Source of the DNA: Lachnospiraceae bacterium
GTDB lineage: Bacteria > Bacillota > Clostridia > Lachnospirales > Lachnospiraceae
Direction: 5' to 3'
Length of the DNA stretch: 64,000 nucleotides
NCBI GenBank assembly: GCA_014804445.1
Contig: JAAUZU010000012.1
Span: forward strand, 173,317 to 237,316
The translations under genes and the position numbers were made by a program. Below, piece by piece: positions 58,424 to 64,000 of the stretch. The notes under the pieces are model-generated. The model was not told where the DNA came from, searched no databases, and worked only from the letters and a program-made list of their open reading frames with translations. The first letter of the stretch is position 1; each line of letters starts with the position of its first letter.

Positions 58424-58435
58424 TTTCGGTTCCTC

Positions 58436-59752
58436 CTACTTTTTCTTTTTGGCAAGCTGCATCTTGCGCATGGACTTGATGGTCTGGGTGAGCGGTCTTT
58501 TCGCCGGACAGATAAAACTGCAGCATCCGCACTCACAGCACTCCATTCCATTCAGCTTCAGGAAAGTCTCCTCGTCACCGTGAATTGCCGCCACCATCAG
58601 TTTGTTCGGCAGCACCCTGCCCGGGCAAACCTCCACACAGCGCCCGCATTTGATGCACGCCGTCGGCTCCATGGCGGACACGTCGTCCTTACTCATACAC
58701 AAAAGCGCGGAAGCCGTCTTGGTGGTCGGGACGTCCAGTTCAAAAATGCCGAAGCCCATCATGGGCCCGCCCGATATGATTTTCACCGGCTCTACCTTAA
58801 AGCCGCCCGCCTGTTCAATCAGTTCATGGTAATTGGTCCCGATACGAACCTTAAAATTGCGGGGATGTTTGATGGCATCACCGGTTACGGTTACAATTCT
58901 CTCCATCAGGGGCTTGCCCTCAAAAACTGCATAGTAGATAGCTACCACCGTATCTACATTGTTGACCACACAGCCTGCGTCCGCCGGCAGCATGGAAGAA
59001 TTGATTTTTCTTCCTGTTGTGGCAAATATAAGCTGCCGCTCCGCTCCCTGCGGGTATTTGGTCTTTAACGCTTTCACGCTGATGCGGTTGTCGTCGCCGG
59101 TCATCTTCTTTAACAACTCAATACAATCTTTTTTGTTGTCTTCCACCGCCATAATGCCCTGCGCCTTCGGAAACAAACTTAAGATGACCTTTAGACCCTT
59201 TATCAGCTTCTCCGGCTCCTCTAACATTCTCCTGTAATCAGAAGTCAGATAGGGCTCGCACTCGGCGCAGTTTACAATGACATAATCGATTTTTTCCGGC
59301 TTTTTCGGGGAAAGCTTAATAAAGGTCGGAAAACCTGCCCCGCCCATACCTACAATACCGGCTTCCTTAATCCTCTCTATGATTTCTTCCCGCGTGCTTG
59401 CCTCCAAATCCAGCGCGGGCGCATATTCCACTGCCTCATAGAGACCGTCATTCTCCACCACAATGCTCATTACATTGTCGCCCGTCACCACACGGCGCGG
59501 CTCTATCGCCTTGACCGTGCCGGATACCGTTGCATGTACCGGCGCGCTGACAAACGCCCCTGCCTCCGCAATCTTCTGTCCTGTGAGAACCCTGTCTCCT
59601 TTTTTCACAAGGGGAACCGCAGGCGCGCCGATATGCTGAGACAGCGGATACACCAAATCCCCTTTGGGAAGAACCAGTCTGATTGGCTTATCCTTCGTCA
59701 AATCCTTTCCGTCATAGGGATGAATCCCTCCTGTAAATGTCAGTGTTGCCAT
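58436..59752 (-). CDS. rnfC: Rnf complex subunit C
   Basis: MATLTFTGGIHPYDGKDLT; GIVGMGGAGFPTFIKL; CIKCGRCVEVCPGRVLP, CCECGCCSFICPAKRPL. Confidence 0.97.
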   Translation of the reverse strand: MATLTFTGGIHPYDGKDLTKDKPIRLVLPKGDLVYPLSQHIGAPAVPLVKKGDRVLTGQKIAEAGAFVSAPVHATVSGTVKAIEPRRVVTGDNVMSIVVENDGLYEAVEYAPALDLEASTREEIIERIKEAGIVGMGGAGFPTFIKLSPKKPEKIDYVIVNCAECEPYLTSDYRRMLEEPEKLIKGLKVILSLFPKAQGIMAVEDNKKDCIELLKKMTGDDNRISVKALKTKYPQGAERQLIFATTGRKINSSMLPADAGCVVNNVDTVVAIYYAVFEGKPLMERIVTVTGDAIKHPRNFKVRIGTNYHELIEQAGGFKVEPVKIISGGPMMGFGIFELDVPTTKTASALLCMSKDDVSAMEPTACIKCGRCVEVCPGRVLPNKLMVAAIHGDEETFLKLNGMECCECGCCSFICPAKRPLTQTIKSMRKMQLAKKKK

Positions 59753-59882
59753 TTTGTTACCTCCTGCCATTCTTTCCTTCTAATATACTATTTTTTTCAA
59801 CAAAATACTACAGAATTATAAAAAAATATGCTATGATAATAACAAATTATTTTTACACCCTGATTTAGTAAAGGAGTATCTT

Positions 59883-60989
59883 ATGCATACAGAAACCTAT
59901 ATGCCCCAGTCTTTTTCGCTTGACTATCCGCTTGAGAAGCTGGTAGCAGACCCTGAAAAAATTTTGTTTCTGGACATTGAAACCACCGGTTTCACTGCCA
60001 AAAGTTCTTATTTATATATCATCGGCTGTGCCTATTTTGAAAACAATACCCTGCACACCATACAATGGATGGCAGAATCCTATGAACAGGAACGCGATCT
60101 TTTGGACGCTTTTTTCCGGTTTGCTTCCCGCTTTCGCTGCCTTGTCCATTTTAATGGCAATAATTTCGATATTCCCTACCTGCAGCAAAAGTGCATCCGC
60201 TATGCGCTTCCCTACAGCTTCGACGATTTTGAAGGCATCGATTTATACAAAAGAATTTCGCCCTACAAATTTTTCGTAAAGCTGCCGAACTGCAAGCAGA
60301 AAACCATCGAACAGTACCTGGGTTACGAGCGTGAGGACGCCTACACCGGCAGTGAACTGGCCGGCGTCTATCAGGAATATGTACAAAATCCCACCGAGCT
60401 TGCCAAAGACTCTCTTTTGCTGCACAATCAGGAGGATTTACTCGGCATGTTCCGGATTCTGCCGATTCTTGCCTACTATGACATCTTCAACAAGCCCGTA
60501 AAAGTGAAAAAGGTGCAGGCAAGTTCTTATACCGACTACACCGGCCGACGCAGGCAGGAGCTTATTATGAAGCTCGCGCTTCCCACGCCGCTTCCGGTTC
60601 CGGTATCTTCCTCCGCAAACGGCTGCTATTTTAAGGGAGAAGGCGACACGGCGAGTCTCAGGGTACCCATCGTCGAAGAAGAATTAAAGTATTTTTATGC
60701 CAATTATAAGGACTATTATTATCTGCCCGAAGAAGATATTGCGCTGCACAAATCCGTTGCCGGCTTTGTAGATAAGGCGCACCGCACACAGGCTGCCGCC
60801 GCCACCTGCTATACGCGCAAATACTCACAGTATCTGCCCCAGTGGGAGCCTCTGTTTACGCCCTTCTTCAAACGGGATTACAAGAGCAAGGAGCTGTTTT
60901 TTGAACTGACTGACGAACTGAAAAAGGACAAGCCCGCGTTTCATCTTTACGCCGGACATGTCCTTGATATACTCAGTGCCTCCCTGTAG
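59883..60989 (+). CDS. RNase H-like / DEDD exonuclease domain protein (YprB-like)
   Basis: KILFLDIETTGFTAKSSYLYIIG (ExoI); LVHFNGNNFDIPYLQQK (ExoII); LLHNQEDLLGM (ExoIII). Confidence 0.85.
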   Translation: MHTETYMPQSFSLDYPLEKLVADPEKILFLDIETTGFTAKSSYLYIIGCAYFENNTLHTIQWMAESYEQERDLLDAFFRFASRFRCLVHFNGNNFDIPYLQQKCIRYALPYSFDDFEGIDLYKRISPYKFFVKLPNCKQKTIEQYLGYEREDAYTGSELAGVYQEYVQNPTELAKDSLLLHNQEDLLGMFRILPILAYYDIFNKPVKVKKVQASSYTDYTGRRRQELIMKLALPTPLPVPVSSSANGCYFKGEGDTASLRVPIVEEELKYFYANYKDYYYLPEEDIALHKSVAGFVDKAHRTQAAAATCYTRKYSQYLPQWEPLFTPFFKRDYKSKELFFELTDELKKDKPAFHLYAGHVLDILSASL

Positions 60990-60991
60990 CC

Positions 60992-62776
60992 TTACCTATA
61001 ATACTGCGCCTGTGCCGCAAACATTTCTGCGTAGATGCCGCCCAGTTTTAACAACTCGTCATGGGTGCCGTACTCTGCTACCCGCCCATCCGAAAATACG
61101 GCTATCCGATCGCAGAATTTACAGCTTGAAAGGCGGTGTGAAATATAAACTGCCGTCTTTCCTCCTACCAGTTCTTCAAACTGACGATAAATATCATACT
61201 CCGCCACAGGATCCAAAGCGGCGGTCGGCTCGTCCAGTATTACCACCGGAGCCTTTTTGTACAGGGCGCGGGCAATGGCAAGCTTCTGCTGCTCGCCGCC
61301 CGACGGTTCAATGCCGTCCTCTTCGTAGAATTTAAACAGCATGGTGTCCAGTCCCTTCTCCAGGGAAGATACCTTTTCCTCCAGTCCTACCTGCCCTACG
61401 AGCGGCAGAACCGCTTCTTTTTCCACATCATCTCCCAGAACAATGTTCTCCTTCATGGAAAAAGCAAACAGTTTGAAATCCTGAAATACCGGCGAAAAAA
61501 GCTGCATGTATTCTTTGTAGTCATACTCGCTAATATTGACGCCGTCAAGCAGGATTTCTCCCGCCGTCGGGTCATACAGCCGGCACAAAAGCTTTACAAA
61601 CGTGGTCTTTCCCGCGCCGTTTAACCCCACAACGGATAAGTGCTCTCCTGCGCTTAAGGTCAGGTTGACATTTTTTAAGACCTGCACCTCCGTGTTCGGA
61701 TAGGTAAAGTCCACATTTTTAAATTCTATGGTATGGGGCTTATCTTCCACATGTCTCTCCCCTTTTTCAATCGCCACGGGATAACGCATCAGGACAATAT
61801 ATTCATATGCATAGTTTGTCTTCTTTATGATATCCTGCACCCGCCAAATCAGGTTACCCACAGAATTGTTCAGGGTATTTCCCGCCTCACACATCTGCGA
61901 AAAGATACCGATGGTAATTTTGCCCAGAATCACCCGCACGCCCAGATAAAAATAGATGGTCAAAGTCCTTATGATGTTCACCGCCGTAACGGAAAGCGTC
62001 AACGGAAGCTGCCTGTTTGCCTTATTTTCCCATCTTTTCAACGTCCCATCTGTATAATACTCCCATTTTCCTACCAGCATATTCTGTGCGCCGTAAAGAC
62101 GGATATCCTTGCCATAGCGGAAATCAACAATTTCCCAGCCAAGATACGAGAAAATGCGGTTAAACTTAGATAAACCGGCATACTCCTCTGCTTCTATTTT
62201 GTTATTCCTGCTGTTGATCACCGCAGTTATCAGCATCAGCACTGCCAGCAATACGAAGAGCAGAGGCGCATGAAGCGCAATCAGCACCACCACACCCAGT
62301 ATCGTAATCAAATCCGTCACTATCCCGAAAAACGACTGGGAGATGCCGTGCACACCGCCGGAGTACCATGACATTCCGGTGCGCGCCGCCTCAATCTGAT
62401 CCAGCGCCTTTTTATCCTCCGTAAGCTGAAAATCCAAATCCATCACTCTGCGGCTCAGTTCCTCTGAAAAATGGTTCTGAAATTTTTGATCATACTTTTC
62501 CATTGTCACACCCAGCACGGAAGCAATCAGATTTAAAAAAGTACCGCCCAGTGCAATCACCGCTGCATAAAGAAGCAGCAACGTCTTTTCTTCCCCGTTT
62601 ATCAGTCCGTCAATCAACAGCGGCAGTACCAGAATGGACACAAAGGGTGCCGCCGCATCGATAAGCGTTTTCAATGCCCCGACAAAAAAGTAGCCCTTGT
62701 ATTTTTGAAACACCTGAGGATAGAAAAAAGCAAGCGTCTCTGCCACTTTTTTCATGGCGCTATTTTTCTTTTTCAT
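60992..62776 (-). CDS. ABC exporter ATP-binding/permease subunit
   Basis: Walker A VVGLNGAGKTTFVKLL; signature PSGGEQQKLAIARAL; Walker B VVILDEPTAALDP; N-terminal TM domain; start MKKKNSAMKKV overlaps the upstream gene. Confidence 0.92.
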   Translation of the reverse strand: MKKKNSAMKKVAETLAFFYPQVFQKYKGYFFVGALKTLIDAAAPFVSILVLPLLIDGLINGEEKTLLLLYAAVIALGGTFLNLIASVLGVTMEKYDQKFQNHFSEELSRRVMDLDFQLTEDKKALDQIEAARTGMSWYSGGVHGISQSFFGIVTDLITILGVVVLIALHAPLLFVLLAVLMLITAVINSRNNKIEAEEYAGLSKFNRIFSYLGWEIVDFRYGKDIRLYGAQNMLVGKWEYYTDGTLKRWENKANRQLPLTLSVTAVNIIRTLTIYFYLGVRVILGKITIGIFSQMCEAGNTLNNSVGNLIWRVQDIIKKTNYAYEYIVLMRYPVAIEKGERHVEDKPHTIEFKNVDFTYPNTEVQVLKNVNLTLSAGEHLSVVGLNGAGKTTFVKLLCRLYDPTAGEILLDGVNISEYDYKEYMQLFSPVFQDFKLFAFSMKENIVLGDDVEKEAVLPLVGQVGLEEKVSSLEKGLDTMLFKFYEEDGIEPSGGEQQKLAIARALYKKAPVVILDEPTAALDPVAEYDIYRQFEELVGGKTAVYISHRLSSCKFCDRIAVFSDGRVAEYGTHDELLKLGGIYAEMFAAQAQYYR

Positions 62777-64000
62777 AAAACTGCACCTCCTCATCCTTAT
62801 AATACTGCGCCTGGATCTCAAACATTTCGGCATAGGCGCCGTTCTTGGCAAGAAGCGCCTCGTGCGTACCATATTCCACCAGCTTACCCGCCACGAACAT
62901 GGCGATATTGTCACAGAACCGCGTGGAAGAAAGCCTGTGGGAAATATAGACTGCCGATTTTTTTCCAATCATCCCGTCAAAGCTCTTGTACAGCCTGTAC
63001 TCCGCCAATGCATCCAACGCTGCGGTCGGCTCGTCCAGCACGATGATGGGCGCATCCTTGTACAATGCCCTTGCGAGGGCAAGCTTCTGCTTTTCACCGC
63101 CGGATAAGTCCACACCGTCGTCATGAAGCACCTTCAACAGCTCCGTGTGCACACCGTCTTTTAACTCTGCTAATTTATCCCCAAGCCCGGCCTGCTCCAG
63201 ATACTGTTCCGCAAGCTCGCAGTCCGTCTCCTCCGGACGCTTCATGGACACATTCTCACTGATGGGAAAAGCAAAGATTTCCACATTCTGAAACGCCGGT
63301 GCAAACAAGGCAAAATATTCCCTCCGCCTAAAGCGGTTGATATTGGTTCCGTTTAAGAGAATTTCGCCCTCCGTCACATCATAAAGCCGTAGCAGCAGCT
63401 TAATCAGCGTGGTCTTACCCGCTCCGTTTAACCCTACTACCGCCAGTCTCTCCCCTGCCTTTAAAGTCAAATTCAAATCTTTCAGGGCATAATCCTCCGC
63501 CCCCTCATACCGGAAGGATACCTGCTTAAATTCAAAGGTATAGCTGTCCGTCTCAGGCAGTGGAACACAATCATTTTCATCATCATCTGCAAGTGCCATA
63601 AAAGAGCGGAAATCGTCCACCCAAAGGGACTTCTTTTTCAGGTCGCCCGCTGTATTTAATACCTCCGTCAACGCAGACGCAAAGGTAGCGGCAAGTCCCA
63701 AATACAGGGTAAAATTACCGATTGTCATTCCCTTCCCCATAAAGGCGAGAATCAGTACCACGTAGGTGGCAAGCGTCTGCAGCATACTCGTTCCATGGGC
63801 AAATATGCTGTTATAAATCCACAGATTGCGGCTGTGCAGCATCTTCTCCTGCTCTTCCATAAGAACACCGTGCTGCTTCCCCAAAAGCCAGTCCTGCATG
63901 TGGAACAGGCGGATATCTTTTGCGTAAGAGAAATCCTGCGTCATCTGCTCCATATAATGCATTCTCCGCCATGTAGGCGCCAGCTTGTCCCATACCTCTG
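62760..64000 (-). CDS. ABC exporter ATP-binding/permease subunit (5' end beyond window)
   Basis: Walker A VVGLNGAGKTTLIKLL; LSGGEKQKLALARAL; IIVLDEPTAALDALAEY. Confidence 0.9.
   Translation of the reverse strand, partial: EVWDKLAPTWRRMHYMEQMTQDFSYAKDIRLFHMQDWLLGKQHGVLMEEQEKMLHSRNLWIYNSIFAHGTSMLQTLATYVVLILAFMGKGMTIGNFTLYLGLAATFASALTEVLNTAGDLKKKSLWVDDFRSFMALADDDENDCVPLPETDSYTFEFKQVSFRYEGAEDYALKDLNLTLKAGERLAVVGLNGAGKTTLIKLLLRLYDVTEGEILLNGTNINRFRRREYFALFAPAFQNVEIFAFPISENVSMKRPEETDCELAEQYLEQAGLGDKLAELKDGVHTELLKVLHDDGVDLSGGEKQKLALARALYKDAPIIVLDEPTAALDALAEYRLYKSFDGMIGKKSAVYISHRLSSTRFCDNIAMFVAGKLVEYGTHEALLAKNGAYAEMFEIQAQYYKDEEVQFYEKEK

Noticed and set aside
60992-62968. Full 658-aa ORF extent for the second ABC exporter subunit
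   Set aside because: The first 64 residues overlap the upstream ABC gene out of frame; MKKKNSAMKKV at 62776 is the better start.
1171-63262. Many 60-330 aa ORFs antisense to or out of frame with the genes listed (e.g. 5178-5780 +, 25759-26754 +, 40134-41144 +)
   Set aside because: They lie wholly opposite recognisable conserved genes, have low-complexity or Arg/His/Cys-rich translations and lack RBS or domain signatures; typical shadow ORFs.
1-64000. Prophage, CRISPR-Cas, restriction-modification, toxin-antitoxin or secondary-metabolite cluster
   Set aside because: No hallmark genes were recognised on either strand.

Overview
Chromosomal window from a low-to-mid GC Firmicute, most likely Lachnospiraceae (inferred from gene content and protein style, not from a search). 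Most genes lie on the minus strand. Left to right: NADP-isocitrate dehydrogenase, a GntR regulator and a probable Re-type citrate synthase; a subtilase; two large BspA-type leucine-rich-repeat surface proteins with a class B sortase; three small uncharacterised plus-strand genes, including a Cys/Asn/Gly-rich protein; leuS; a sugar-type ABC transporter locus with a tandemly duplicated (beta-propeller lipoprotein + small 8-Cys secreted protein) module; an EF-G-like GTPase; tyrA; VanZ; PilZ; a hybrid histidine kinase; queA; an M18 aminopeptidase; pheT/pheS behind a T-box leader; a YihY/BrkB membrane protein; a SpoIID-like protein; a probable 6S RNA; pckA; an M24 aminopeptidase P; deoC; a Si-type citrate synthase; thrC; an orphan solute-binding lipoprotein; a SleB-like hydrolase; a dual-AP2 protein; a GH25 lysozyme; a complete rnfCDGEAB operon; an RNase H-like exonuclease; and a heterodimeric ABC exporter pair. 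I saw no phage, transposase, CRISPR array, rRNA or tRNA. The most interesting signals are: (1) the duplicated lipoprotein/8-Cys module with a nearly invariant 146-nt leader; (2) a roughly 140-nt three-way-junction palindromic element between the pheS T-box terminator and pheS; (3) an AP2 / degenerate-HNH / AP2 protein; (4) a palindrome overlapping the promoter of the Re-citrate synthase/GntR operon; (5) a Cys4 motif plus acidic tail on RnfE.
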